This document shows, piece after piece, positions 47,551 to 58,251 of a stretch of 64,000 bases of DNA (within the stretch, counting starts at the first letter, position 1; each line of letters opens with the position of its first letter). The stretch covers positions 36,910,066 to 36,974,065 of the forward strand of contig CAMGYJ010000006.1 in assembly GCA_946122785.1 (NCBI GenBank), given 5' to 3'. This stretch comes from Linum tenue. Lineage: Eukaryota; Streptophyta; Magnoliopsida; Malpighiales; Linaceae. The notes below the pieces were generated by a model. The model was given only the letters and a program-made list of their open reading frames with translations, did no database searches and had not been told where the DNA came from. The position numbers and the translations under genes were made by a program.

Positions 47551-48217
47551 TGTGGTGGGGAAGAAAGGAAGATAAGGAGAGTGGTGCCGAACAAGAAATA
47601 AAGGAGAAAAAAAGAATATAAAAAAAATTAGTGGAGGAAATAAATAAAAAATGCATAAGAAAACCCAAAAGAACACTGCATGTAGGGATGGGTGGGTCAA
47701 CCATTAGACCCACCTGAATCCACCCGATTATAACCCACCCATTACATGTTGGGATGGATGGATGGTGGGTGGGTGAGTGGGGTCCGGATCCTATCAATAA
47801 CCGACCTATCAGTAACGGTCAGTAACCATCCATCTGACCGTCCATCGCGCCATCTTCCCAGCCGTCAGATCATGCCAATTAAATACACGCGGGGGCAAAA
47901 AAGTAATCACGTCTCAGACAATTTGAATTGCAGACGTGACAGCGACAACCGTCCCGCCTTCTCTCCTTCTTCCTCTCACCTTTCAAGCGATAGTTTCACT
48001 TCCCTCTACTCTCTAACTCTCCATTCTTCCTCCCGATCCTCAATTCTCTCACCAAAATCGCAGCAAAAACTTCCAGAAAAAAACTTCAAATCGAACGATT
48101 TTCGCAAAGGTTTTCGAAGAATCATTCAACGATACACTGTTCTCGCTTCTTCGTCGAAAAACGAAGGGTTTCCAACTTCAACGAGGCTCAAAAATCGTTT
48201 TCGCACAAAATATCAAG
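47551..48217 (+). promoter_or_regulatory. 5' flank and leader of the Ulp1-like gene
   Basis: 47,690-47,790 is rich in 'gggtggatgg/acccaccc'. From 47,860 to 48,217 the DNA becomes pyrimidine-rich, as in a plant leader, and ends in 'atatcaag' before a donor gtaaaa at 48,218. A 199-codon frame across it (47,746-48,345) is probably fortuitous. The outer end of the transposon could lie here; I could not find its terminus. Confidence 0.4.
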
Positions 48218-48703
48218 GTAAAACCTCACTTCTTTCTTCGAAATCCATCCACAGAACAATAGAACAGTATCGCAGTCACTCTTCATGTGAAAATTGTAGT
48301 AAACTCGCTAAATTACCGAATTGTTACCATGCGTTGCTGAACTGATGTAGAATCTGTTGTGTTTTGCTTCGTTACCATATGGTAATGTGTGGTAAGTTAT
48401 GATTGCATGTTGTAAAATAGCAAAAAACCATAAGTCCTGCTGTGTTTTAGTTTGTTACCATATGGTAATGTGTGGTAAACTATGGTTTCATGCTATAAAA
48501 ATGGAGGAAAACATACGTCATGTTGTGTTTTACTTCGTTACCATATGGTAATATGTTATAAGACATGGTTTGATGTAAAAACCATATGGTAAAATGTGAT
48601 AAATATATGGTTTGATTTGGTATGGTAGGAAACCATTATGGTACCATATGGTATATTATGGTTAAAAGCACGCTAACAGACTATTCCTAATTTCTACATT
48701 CAG
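48218..48703 (+). repeat. palindrome array in the leader intron
   Basis: Probable intron from donor gt (48,218) to acceptor ag (48,703), eight bases before the start codon. It holds five copies of the core ACCATATGGTA. Three are TTACCATATGGTAA at 48,372, 48,455 and 48,538, spaced exactly 83 bp, within a tandem unit that also contains 'tgtggtaaactatggtttca'. The others are at about 48,581 and 48,643. Confidence 0.8.
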
Positions 48704-48710
48704 GTACACT

Positions 48711-51700
48711 ATGGTAAAGCAAAGAAAAACTTTTCGCACAAGGTGCAGCCCAACAAGAATATCTGCAATTGCAAGGACTATAAAAGATGAGGAGAAAGAG
48801 AAACTTGAGATATTAGGCCTAGCAGGCTTAATATCAATCAAGCAGACAAAGATAAACAACCATTTTGCACTGTTCGTAATGAACAAATACAATCCAATGA
48901 AACAATCGTTCAAGCTACCTGACGGGACACGCATGAAGATATCACCAATCGACTTTCATATGGTATATGGTCTGCCAATGGGGAATAGGGAAGTTGTACC
49001 TCCCACGATTTCTTGGGACGACGCAGCAGATTATGTAATAGAAACCCTACTGGAAGTAGATGGAAAATCCACTCCAAGGGTAAAGCTAAGTCAGGTAGAA
49101 AAAGATCTTCCTACAGTTACAAACAGTAAGAGATGGTTACAATTGTTCTTTCTGCTGGTCACCAGAGGCTTGCTGTGCCAACTTCAGCCCCTATGGCTGA
49201 ACTCAACATGCTTGAGTACTTGAAGACTGATGAACTGAAACATTTCACCAGCTACAACTGGTGCAAATACTTCTTCAACCACATGAATGAAGGATTGAAA
49301 TCACCAACCCTCTACGTCAGTGCAGATCTTCACTTCCTTACAGTAAGTCTCCATTCCCTTGGCCGTTTCAACCTTGTTACTCATATATTTTATATATAAA
49401 TGATACTCTTTGAAAAAAATAATACAACTATCTGCATAAAAGGGTATGCTTCATGTACAAACTTGACGAAATGGCATTCTCAACCCAGCTTTGAACACCA
49501 ACAGTAAGCTACTATGATGATAACAATGTTGATAGCAACTTTGAGAACATTAAGAGCTACTACAATGGAAAAGAGTTGGACGAGATCGAAAAGGTTGCCA
49601 ACATTAGTGACGATGAGGCTGATGATGCAGCTGATGAGGAAGAGGAGAATGAGCCAGTCTATGAATCACCGAAAAAACAAAGAAACAAAAGTCCAGACCA
49701 GTCATCATCACTGAACTTTGATTTGAAGAATATCAGAACAGTCAACCAAGTAAGTACAAATTATCTATATTACAGTTGTCCAATTCATGCTAACCGTAAG
49801 TCTTTCTGTGTTTTAGTTTGTTACCATATGGTAAGGTGTGGTAAGCTATGGTTTTATGTTATAAAAATGGAGGAAAACATAAGTCCTGTTTTGGTTTACT
49901 TCGTTACCATATGGTAATGTGTGGTAAGCAATGGTTTCATGTTATAAAAATGGAGGAAACCATAATTCTTGTTCTGTTTTACTTTGTTACCATATGGTAA
50001 TGTGTGGTAAACTATGGTTTCATGTTGTAAAAAAGCAAAAAACCATAAGTCCTGCTGTGTTTTAGTTTGTTACCATATGGTAAGGTGTGGTAAGCTATGG
50101 TTTCATGTTATAAAAATGGAGGAAAACATAAGTCCTGTTGTGTTTTACTACGTTACCATATGGTAATGTGTGGTAAGCAATGTTTTCATGTTATAAAAAT
50201 GGAGGAAACCATAATTCTTGTTCTGTTTACTTTGTTACCATATGGTAAGGTGTGGTAAGATATAGTTTCATGTTATAAAAATGCAGAATAGTGATAATAA
50301 TTGCCAATACCATGTATTACCACCATGGTAACTAACCATACACCATACACACATTACCACCATGGTATCTTACAAAAACTCCCATTATGCAGGCTGAGAA
50401 TGCAATCAAACTGCTTGAAGCATCAATGAAGGCAATGATGAAAGCAATCAAAGACCAGTACAAAAGCCAAATTGACAATCTGATCAGACACAAGGAGAAT
50501 CTTGCGAAAGAAAGCTGTGATGAATATGTTCAGCCCACAGAAGGAGAAAAATCTCAGTGTGAAGATGATGAAGAAGAGAATGATGAAGAAATGAATGCCA
50601 GTTTGAATAAAACACTCAATGAAATATTCAAACAGACAAACATAGACCAGAACGAAGAGGAGAACGAGGAGCAAACACAGAAAGAAGATGATTCACAACC
50701 ATCTACAGTCGATCTTGCTGCATCTACACCGAAGGCAAAAGAAAAGGAGCAAGATGATTCTGCTCCAGGAGCTGTGGATAGGGGAAGCATCCCGAAAGAA
50801 GAAGATCCACTAGGGGAAGTTGCAACAGAACCACCAGAACAATCTGTTCAAGAAGGTCTGAATAAGGGAACACAACAACAAGAGGACACCCCGAAAGCAG
50901 TTCCAGAACAGACATCTGCAAAAGAAACAGAAGAAAAAGGAGCTACCAAAACAGCAGATCCAATGGAAGTTGATAAGGAAACAACAGAAGAAGGGAATAC
51001 AGGGCAAGCTGCACAAAAGACTGCAGAAACTGACAGCGAGAAAACGATGTCAGATGATGTTGTTCGAGAAGAGGCTCCAAAACTGAAAACCGAAGCTGCT
51101 GAGAAGCCTAAAGTGACAAGGGAAGACGACATTCCATCCTTTGATCTCAGCCCTCTCAACCATCAAACAACAACAACACCAACGAAGTTGACTACCAACA
51201 CGGCAACAGATCATCCAGGAGAGCCTCGCAAAAGAAGAATCGTGGTGAAGAATGTGCACGGAAATGAAAAGAAGGCAAGAGCAACACCACCACCAGCACA
51301 CCCACAAAGCACCCAGTCACTGACGGAGTCATATGCTATATGGTCAAATCTGTACACAAACAGCCAAGAGAAGCTCAAGGAAGTCCGTGAATGCATAGAT
51401 GCTTACCTAGAGGACCTGAATTCTCCAACTATTGAACCAGTTGCTCCACAATCACAAAAATCACCAGTTGAATGGTCAACACCAACACAAACAACACCTA
51501 ATGATATGTTCAGCAACATCCTAGAGTACATAAGATGCAAAAACAAGAAATTTGTCAAGAGGTAAGTCATCATCTTAAAACTTCTACTGTTATATGATTT
51601 TACTGTAGTGATCTAGTTTGTTACCATATGGTAAAATATGGTAAGATATGGTAAAATTAGATAAATCTATGGTTTAATGTTACAAAATGTAGTAATGCAC

Positions 51701-53001
51701 AAGTCCTGTTTTGCTTTAGTTTAATACCATATGGTATGATGTGGTAAGCTAAGGTTTGTTGTTAAAGAATGGATTAAACCATAACTCCTGTTCTATTTTA
51801 CTTATTACCATATGGTAAGATGTGGTAAGCTGTTGTGTTTTACTTATTACCATATGGTAAGATGTGGTAAGCTATGGTTTTGTTGTGGTAACCTATTGTT
51901 TGATGTCATAAATTAAAGTAAACCATCCGTCCTGTTGTGATGTGCTTTTATACAGTGATGAGATAATGTTTAAAAGGAAGGATGGAACATTCTTGCTGAA
52001 AAGGGAGTCAGTACAGTTGATTGACATTGGCTGTGAAATCACATCTGATGTCATCGACTGGTATGGAGATGTAATGAACAAGAATGAAGCAAAAAAAGGA
52101 AAATTCAAAAGGTGGTTCTTCGGTACATCTTTGGCAGTAAGTAAACACACCCATATTCTGTCAATAGTTCTAAGACAACACATATATAAAACACATAATA
52201 ACAACCACAACTTTCAGGGTGACTGCCAACTGGACATTGATAGTGGCAATCCTGTACTAACTCCAGACGATTACTACGACAAAGTGGACTTGGACATCAC
52301 CAACAAAGAATGGGCAAAAAACCTCAGGTTCATAGAATGTAACCTTGTAAGTATCTCACCACAATTTTTGCAGTGGTTACCATATGGTATATAGTGGTAA
52401 AATTAGTTTGCAGTGGTTACCATATGGTATATAGTGGTAAAATTAGTTTGCAATGGTTCTTAACTTACTGTTCATCACTTATATGGCAACTGCTTACCAT
52501 ATGGTATACTGTGGTAAAATTATTTTGCAGTGGTTCTTCCCTTACTGTGATAACAAGCACTACATCATGATTTGTGTCAACATCAAAGCAGAGAGATTTG
52601 AAGTGCTCGAAAGTATCCGTCACAAAGATTTTAAAAAATACTACAAACCAATGGCAGAGAGGGTTGTCCAGTACGCAATCAACTACATGAAGACACAGTT
52701 TGCAGACAAGACAGTAAGGTGGGAGAGGTTTACCTGGTGCAACCTCGAGAAGGTTACACAACCAGATCAAATTTCATGTGGGATGTACATCATCAGGTGG
52801 ATGAGACACTGGGAAGGTAAGTACAACAGTGCCCTGACCAAAGACTGGAAGAGGATTGATCTCATAAATGAAGAAAGGGAGTGCCTGATGTTGGACATCA
52901 TTCTTGATGAAGAAAATCTTGAACGGGAAAGGATCATGAAAGAAGCAACAAAGTACTGCAACATAAAGAACAAGAAGAAAGATTTGAAAGAAAGGAGATG
53001 A
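48711..53001 (+). CDS. Ulp1-like (C48) cysteine protease of a Mutator-like element
   Basis: Inferred exons: 48,711-49,342; about 49,440-49,749; 50,393-51,561; 51,956-52,136; 52,218-52,346; 52,531-53,001. The last four join in frame with GT-AG introns. The N-terminal domain ('RCSPTRISAIARTI', 'INNHFALFVMNKYNP', 'DFHMVYGLPMGNREV') is the kind found before Ulp1 domains in plant transposons (DUF1985-like). The middle exon is a 390-residue acidic, Q/E/T-rich linker. The catalytic exon has His (codon 52,558-52,560, in KHYIMI), a Glu where Asp is expected (52,609-52,611, FEVLES), and Gln-x5-Cys (QPDQISC; Cys codon 52,777-52,779). Ulp1 enzymes cleave SUMO. A one-base shift near 49,175-49,180 and an unclear second exon suggest damage at the 5' end. 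The gene faces the transposase gene across 1 kb of palindrome repeats. Confidence 0.8.
49821..50290 (+). repeat. 83-bp tandem array in intron 2
   Basis: TTACCATATGGTAA occurs at 49,821, 49,904, 49,987, 50,070, 50,153 and 50,235, that is at steps of 83, 83, 83, 83 and 82 bp. The unit is the same as in the leader intron, with 'tgtggtaagctatggtttca' and 'aaaatggaggaaaacataag'. The array lies wholly within the intron 49,750-50,392. Each unit contains several ggtaag donor-like sites. Confidence 0.92.
51621..51860 (+). repeat. palindrome cluster in intron 3
   Basis: Four copies of ACCATATGGTA begin at about 51,623, 51,726, 51,807 and 51,849, three of them within TTACCATATGGTAA. They are embedded in degenerate 'gtggtaagctatggttt' units and lie between the donor at 51,562 and the acceptor at 51,955. 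Confidence 0.85.
52366..52530 (+). repeat. duplicated intron-exon boundary with palindromes in intron 5
   Basis: The sequence tttgcagtggtt followed by accatatggtatatagtgg and taaaatta occurs twice in tandem (about 52,367-52,446). A third diverged unit begins 'tttgcaatggttcttaactt'. The real acceptor and exon start, tttgcag|tggttcttccc, lie at 52,530/52,531. The unit therefore includes a copy of the splice acceptor and the first bases of the catalytic exon, so at least two decoy acceptors precede the true one. Palindromes are at 52,379, 52,419 and 52,496. Confidence 0.8.
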
Positions 53002-53189
53002 AAATTCTATTATCGTTTGTGTTAAGTAGTAGGAGGGTATAAGTAAGCTTTTGAGAACAAACTCACAATGTTCAGTAGCCACTTCATTTTAATTAGTAGG
53101 ATGGTATGAAACAACTTATTATGGTTTGTATTATGACTAAATGAAATGTTCTGTTTTTTATTATGTTAGCAAATACTTAACATGTGTTC

Positions 53190-53930
53190 TTAATTCCCAA
53201 ATTACCACATTTTACCACATGGTATGCAATGTAAAATCAGTTAACCACACAGAACTTCCAAATTACCACATTTTACCACATGCTATGGCATGGTAAAAAT
53301 CAAATTACCACACTATACCATATGGTATAGCATGGTAAAATCAATTACCACACTATACCATATGGTATGGCATGGTAAAATCAAATTACCACATTTTACC
53401 ACATGGTAATGCACTGTAAAATCAATTACCACACATACCACTTCCAAAATACCATATTTTACCACATGGTATGGCATGGTAAAAATAAATTACAACACTA
53501 TACCATATGCTATGGCATGGTAAAATCAAATTACCACACTATACCATATGGTATGGCATGGTAAAATCAATTATCACACAGAACCCTCACATTTAACTTC
53601 CAAATTACCACATTTTACCACATGGTAATTCACTGTAAAATCAATTACCACACATGCCACTTCCAAAATATCATATTTTACCACATGGTATGGCATGGTA
53701 AAAATAAATTACAACACTATACCATATGGTATGGCAAATGTAAACTCAATTATCACACAGAACTTCCAAACTACCACACTATACCACATGGTATGACATG
53801 GTAAAATCAATTATAAAACAGAACCTTCACATTCAACTTCCAAAATAGCACATTTTACCACCTGGTTTGACATGATAAAATCAAATTACCACATATACCA
53901 CATGGTATAACATTGTAAAATTAATCCAAC
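53190..53930. repeat. degenerate palindrome satellite between the convergent genes
   Basis: About 740 bp of irregular units such as 'aattaccacactataccata', 'tggtatggcatggtaaaat' and 'ttaccacatggta'. Exact cores ACCATATGGTA lie at 53,317, 53,357, 53,543 and 53,721; many more copies are one base off (accacatggta, accatatgcta). The array separates the stops of the Ulp1-like gene (53,001) and the transposase (54,020). Confidence 0.88.
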
Positions 53931-54019
53931 AAAACCAAAAACCAATCCAAAAGAACAAAATAGCTTCAACAACTCAACCAGTATCAACCATTCATTCAAA
54001 TAATCCTCTAAGAAAACTA

Positions 54020-55513
54020 TTACAGCTTCAGCCTTAAACTTTCTTCAACAGCCTTCAAATTCTCCTCCTCAAGCCTGCTAGTTTTTCTCTTCTTCTTACT
54101 TACAGCCCTTGTAGCCTCCGCAACTGGAATTGGTCGTTTCGAAGGCTTGAATGAATCTTTTTTAGGCTTAAACTCCTTCACTTTTTGGACCGGTACATCA
54201 TCTATACCAAGATAACAAAAACAAACTACAATCAATGACAGATAACAAAAACAAAAACAAACTCTAAACAATTAAAAACTTACTGTCACCGTTAGAAGAC
54301 GTGCTTGTTCCAGCAGGTTCAGTAATCGATAGGGCTTCAAACTTTTTGATCAAATCAGTCATGAAGGCCATGGCTGATTTATACAAATCATCATCCAATC
54401 CAACCCTGCTGATCATTGATGCAGAAACAGCTGACAGATTGAAAAGATGAGAACGGTATTTCGATGGACTATCAGTAGACGGAACTTCAAAAGAAAAGTT
54501 CCCTCCAGTTTTCGCTGCCCTTGTCCACCGCTTCAAAATCAAACTGCTAGGAATGTGCTGGAACTTCAGATTGCATGTTGTAGACCACAACATATCATAT
54601 CCCTTAATTTGATGCTTACAGATCATACCACTTGACTCCCACTTACGGCAGGAACACTTGATTTCACCATTTTCAAAATCAACCTTCAACACCCTACTAT
54701 CCAACCTTGTAAGGTCATCCTCCAATATGAAGACATCAAACAGTCCTACATGTCCTTCTGGTTCTATCTCCGTATTGGAAAAAATATTATACGCAAGAGA
54801 TTCCTTGTACTGATCCAGGAAAAACTTGAATATCTTCGGCGTATACACATTAGCAACTTGCTTCACAATAGGGCTAGTAGAAAACCGAGAATCAGCCAAC
54901 CTAGATAAGACATAGTACTCTTCTTGTTCTTCAGCATCCCTCTTATTATCAAGCATCCTCTCAAAGTGCACAAAGAACCTACTAACGCTAAACTCTAACT
55001 GCAAGTAATGTCGAATATTACTATTGCAGCACTCACTTAGCTGGGTACTCTTCATTCCCGCACCAAAATGACAATTCACCCAGGCTGAAGACCACTTCAG
55101 CCTGACTTTGTAAATGCCCTGTAACCAACCGTGTCCCAAAGGTCCCTTCCCAGGAAAACACTTCTCAATCATCTTCTTCCAATTATACTCAAAATCATCC
55201 TCATCATCAGCATTATACATCAAATAACTAAGCTCACGAAGGAAGTCAGAGTCACACAAACTTCCCAGATTAACAACTGTATTATGAGCAATATGCCATG
55301 TACACAACCCATGAAAACAATATGGGAAAACAGACCTTATACCAGCAGCAATTGCAGCAGCCTGGTCAGTAAACATTGATAACGGTCTCACACCTCCCAT
55401 GCATTTCAAAAACTGATCGAAAAGCCATTCAAATGTTGTCGTTGTTTCATCATATAGAAGAGCAGCCGCAAAGACAGTCAGTTGGTGATGATTGTTGAAA
55501 CCAACAAACAAAG
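54020..55513 (-). CDS. FAR1/MULE transposase, DDE core and C-terminus
   Basis: Two exons, 55,513-54,284 and 54,201-54,020, which join in frame to each other and to the upstream exon at 63,454. The first exon continues the MULE DDE domain: 'ALFVGFNNHHQLTVFAAALLY', 'SMFTDQAAAIAAGI' (second catalytic Asp) and 'FHGLCTWHIAHN'. It then has a long helical region and a SWIM zinc finger C-x-C-x9-C-x-H (CSCRKWESSGMICKH). The last exon is basic (KKDSFKPSKRP, SKKKRKTSR), a likely nuclear localisation signal. Splice sites are intact and the coding frame has no stop. The gene cuts and moves the Mutator-like element. A copia element now fills the intron between this part and the 5' exon. Confidence 0.88.
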
Positions 55514-55596
55514 CTACAAAAACATAAGAAAATGTGAGTAAAAACAATTCTACCAACACATACAAAAAGGTACGAATAACAATTATACCAACCCAT

Positions 55597-55607
55597 ACCA
55601 TATGGTA
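55597..55607. repeat. palindrome copy in the transposase intron, left of copia
   Basis: An exact ACCATATGGTA in 'caacccataccatatggtaa', with a near copy (accatgtggta) just after. The same kind of sequence resumes beyond the copia element at 63,165. Confidence 0.8.
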
Positions 55608-55724
55608 AAGACTCATACCATGTGGTAAAGACTTCTAAGAACAAAAAAAAAAACAATCCATACCAGACTACCATATAGTACACACTTCTAACAACGCAAA
55701 AACCACCACAAATAACCTAGTTAC

Positions 55725-56603
55725 TTTAGGTGGGTCGAGCGCGAGACCTGCCGCCTTCTTCTTGACTGTTCCGATGAGAATCAATTCCTACAAAACCCTA
55801 ATCGACACGATTGCCAAACAAGTGAAGGGACAACAGTGTAATGGTTGATTCACGATTTGGTGCTTTGAAACAGAAAATGTAAATAGACCAAAATTAACAC
55901 AAGTGAATTTTAGTTATCTGATGTATGACTGGGCTTGAAGCCCAATTGTTTATTCCCAACACACTGGGCTTAGTCCCGACTGACGTCTTAAGGCCTGCTC
56001 AAGACTTCTCTTCTTCAGCTAGGAACGATTCCTCAGCTCAGTGTTCTTCCTGTATCTGTTCAATTCAAGCAAAAACAGAACAACCAAGAAATACAGTAAG
56101 AACTGAATTGAAATGGAACACACTCACACTTTTTACGTGGTATCCGATATTGGGAGAATAAGTATCCCAATATCGACTAATCCACGGTAGGGAAACCTCC
56201 TCTTGAGATTCCCTACGTAACCACTAGAACGATTTCCTTGTTCTTGTTTAACTGACAAAACCTAAACTGATCAGCTCTCAGCTGTATAGTCTGGCTATCT
56301 AAGATGAACAATCTCCCTGATCATACACCTCTCGACTCTTCGCTATTCTCCCTGATTAGCTTTCTCAGCTCTCAATCAAACACACTGAATACTAACAGCA
56401 CACTATTTGATTTCTTTCCTGAGAACAGTGCCTTTTGCCTGTGTCTGGTTGATCTCTTATAGCCTTCCTTTCTCGAGCTAGCCGTTGCTGATTGATGATT
56501 TGATTTCCAGGATTTCTGCCTCCTCTTTCCTTCCTTAGGAGTTGCCTTATTTGGTTTGATTGCTTCTCTGATTCTTTCCTTCGTTGACAAGCTTCACTCA
56601 ACA
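55725..56603 (-). repeat. 3' LTR of the copia element
   Basis: Matches 62,281-63,159 throughout as far as I can compare. On the minus strand it starts TGTTGAGTGAAGC and ends cacctaAA rather than cacctaCA, so the terminal CA of the outer end is mutated or the junction has lost it. A TATA-like ctataag lies near 56,457 (minus strand). Confidence 0.93.
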
Positions 56604-56615
56604 TGCTCCCCCTAA
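56604..56615 (-). other. polypurine tract of the copia element
   Basis: Read on the minus strand, cttagggggagca lies directly before the 3' LTR start. It primes plus-strand DNA synthesis. Confidence 0.75.
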
Positions 56616-56892
56616 GCTTGTCAATGTCTCCCTTTGCCTCATCCTTTTCTTTCCTGCACACACTTAGCACGCAATTGGTGCAGTCTGTTCTAACCATGAA
56701 GCATAATCCGGAAAAGTCATTTGTTTTATTTTATTGGATGAAATTCAAAGGTACGACAGATACTTTCAAATCAACAATCTAGCAGAATCATGAACCTACT
56801 TGGTTCCCTATAACTGACTCAACCTACTCAACCTTAATTCACTAGGACCATCTATCTAGACTCAAGTGGCTCCCCCTGAGCAACAGCTTTAT

Positions 56893-58029
56893 TTAAAACA
56901 GATAAGATGGTGGAGAGCTATAATCTGAGATGTCATCATCCGAGCTGGAGTCAGATGATATGGGATCAAAGTTATCTGGAGCTGGTCTAGCTTCATCAGC
57001 TTCGAGCAACTCTAGACGCTCTTTGCACACAAGAAGATTGGTGATCCTACCACTTCCAGCTACCTTCCTGCGCTTGACTTCGCTGTCTAGAGCTGTAACT
57101 GCAGCGTGGGTTAAGGCTGGGACCAGACTTTCAGTTGCTGGGTCTCCTGGTCGATTAGGAGAGAAAGGATAGCAAGCTTCTCCCCCTGAGACAGAGACAA
57201 GCTTACGACGCCCAACATTGGCGTCCAGACGGACCAGCACATGATTGGGACGAAGATCTTCATGAACATTGCAGACAGCCACCTTGTCACGAAGATCAAT
57301 GCCAAGACGGTACATGTATCGAGTGATGAGTGGACCAAAAGGCAGAGCACCACCTAGAGAACCATTCCCAAATTGGATCATGTGGGCAAACACAAGGGAT
57401 GCATAGCTGATGGGACGGCGCATGCGGGCATTGGTCATGATCCAGAGATCAGAGGTGTGGAGCAACTCAGGACCAGTGCTATCTCTTGGCAGAAAGCAAC
57501 GAGTGAGGAAAAAATAGAGGACCTTCAACTCATCAGGGAGACGTCCAGCAGATAGCTGGTTAGGGAAGAACTTCCCAATGTCCTCAGTCAGACGAGTGAG
57601 GGCAACATCATAATCGAACCTATGCACAGCAAAGTCGTCAGCAAAGCTGGCCTGAATACCAGAATGGGGCAGGGAAAGGACGGAAGCCAGCAGGTCAGGA
57701 GTGACCAGGACCTCATGATCATAAACCATGGTGGTGAAGAAACGAGGTTCAGAACCCCTAGCACACCGAAGGTTGACATAGAATAGTCTCACAGCCTCAG
57801 GACAGTGCAAAAAGCGCTGATCTTCAGTCAACGAGTTCCATCCGAGTCCAGTGAGGAGCGAGGGAATATCCATATCATATTTGGAAAAGGCTGAGGGGGA
57901 AATGGTGAAGGATGGATAGATGGGTCGATCACGATAGCATCTAAGGTATCTGGAATGAGTGATGGCATTCCGGAAGCCTCGATTTTTGAAGACAACAACA
58001 GGACGAAGTTGTGGGTTGTTAGAAGCCAT
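56893..58029 (-). CDS. extra ORF in envelope position of the copia element
   Basis: 378 residues, intact, between pol and the 3' LTR. It starts MASNNPQLRPVVVFKNRGFR. Recognisable stretches are 'TGLGWNSLTEDQRFLHCPEA', 'VRLFYVNLRCARGS', 'LLASVLSLPHSGIQ' and 'GGALPFGPLITRYMYRLGID', typical of the 'putative plant transposon protein' domain otherwise seen in gypsy gag-like proteins. The C-terminus is acidic and serine-rich (SSDSSSDDDISDYSS). I see no signal peptide or membrane segment, so an envelope role is not supported. A separate subgenomic or spliced message would be needed to express it. A decayed relative is at 29,649-31,627. Confidence 0.75.
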   Translation of the reverse strand: MASNNPQLRPVVVFKNRGFRNAITHSRYLRCYRDRPIYPSFTISPSAFSKYDMDIPSLLTGLGWNSLTEDQRFLHCPEAVRLFYVNLRCARGSEPRFFTTMVYDHEVLVTPDLLASVLSLPHSGIQASFADDFAVHRFDYDVALTRLTEDIGKFFPNQLSAGRLPDELKVLYFFLTRCFLPRDSTGPELLHTSDLWIMTNARMRRPISYASLVFAHMIQFGNGSLGGALPFGPLITRYMYRLGIDLRDKVAVCNVHEDLRPNHVLVRLDANVGRRKLVSVSGGEACYPFSPNRPGDPATESLVPALTHAAVTALDSEVKRRKVAGSGRITNLLVCKERLELLEADEARPAPDNFDPISSDSSSDDDISDYSSPPSYLF

Positions 58030-58251
58030 TTTGATGAAGAGAAGGAGGGGGGGGGCAGGCTGTGTGAGGTGAGACAGACGAAGAGAGTAGATTCCTAGTT
58101 ATAGCAGAGGCAGATGAGTTGGAAAGGGAAGGTGGATCAATTACTCATTAATTGCCACGTCTGACGACTGATTTTTCGAAACAGAGAGAGAGATCAATGA
58201 TTGTGGGGTAAGAATCTTAGAGAATTAGGGAAACTGGAAGTACAGAGTATC

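Noticed and set aside
47746..48345. 199-codon open frame upstream of the Ulp1-like gene
   Set aside because: Low-complexity, serine-rich translation with no domain; it crosses a good splice donor at 48,218 and lies in the probable leader and leader intron.
48218..50290. CRISPR-like array (regular repeats with spacers)
   Set aside because: The context is a plant gene with introns; the 'spacers' are themselves repeated, so this is an ordinary tandem repeat.
50423..51307. Long minus-strand frames opposite the acidic exon of the Ulp1-like gene
   Set aside because: Cysteine-, serine- and phenylalanine-rich complements of an E/K/Q/T-rich exon; the plus-strand frame is supported by splice phase.
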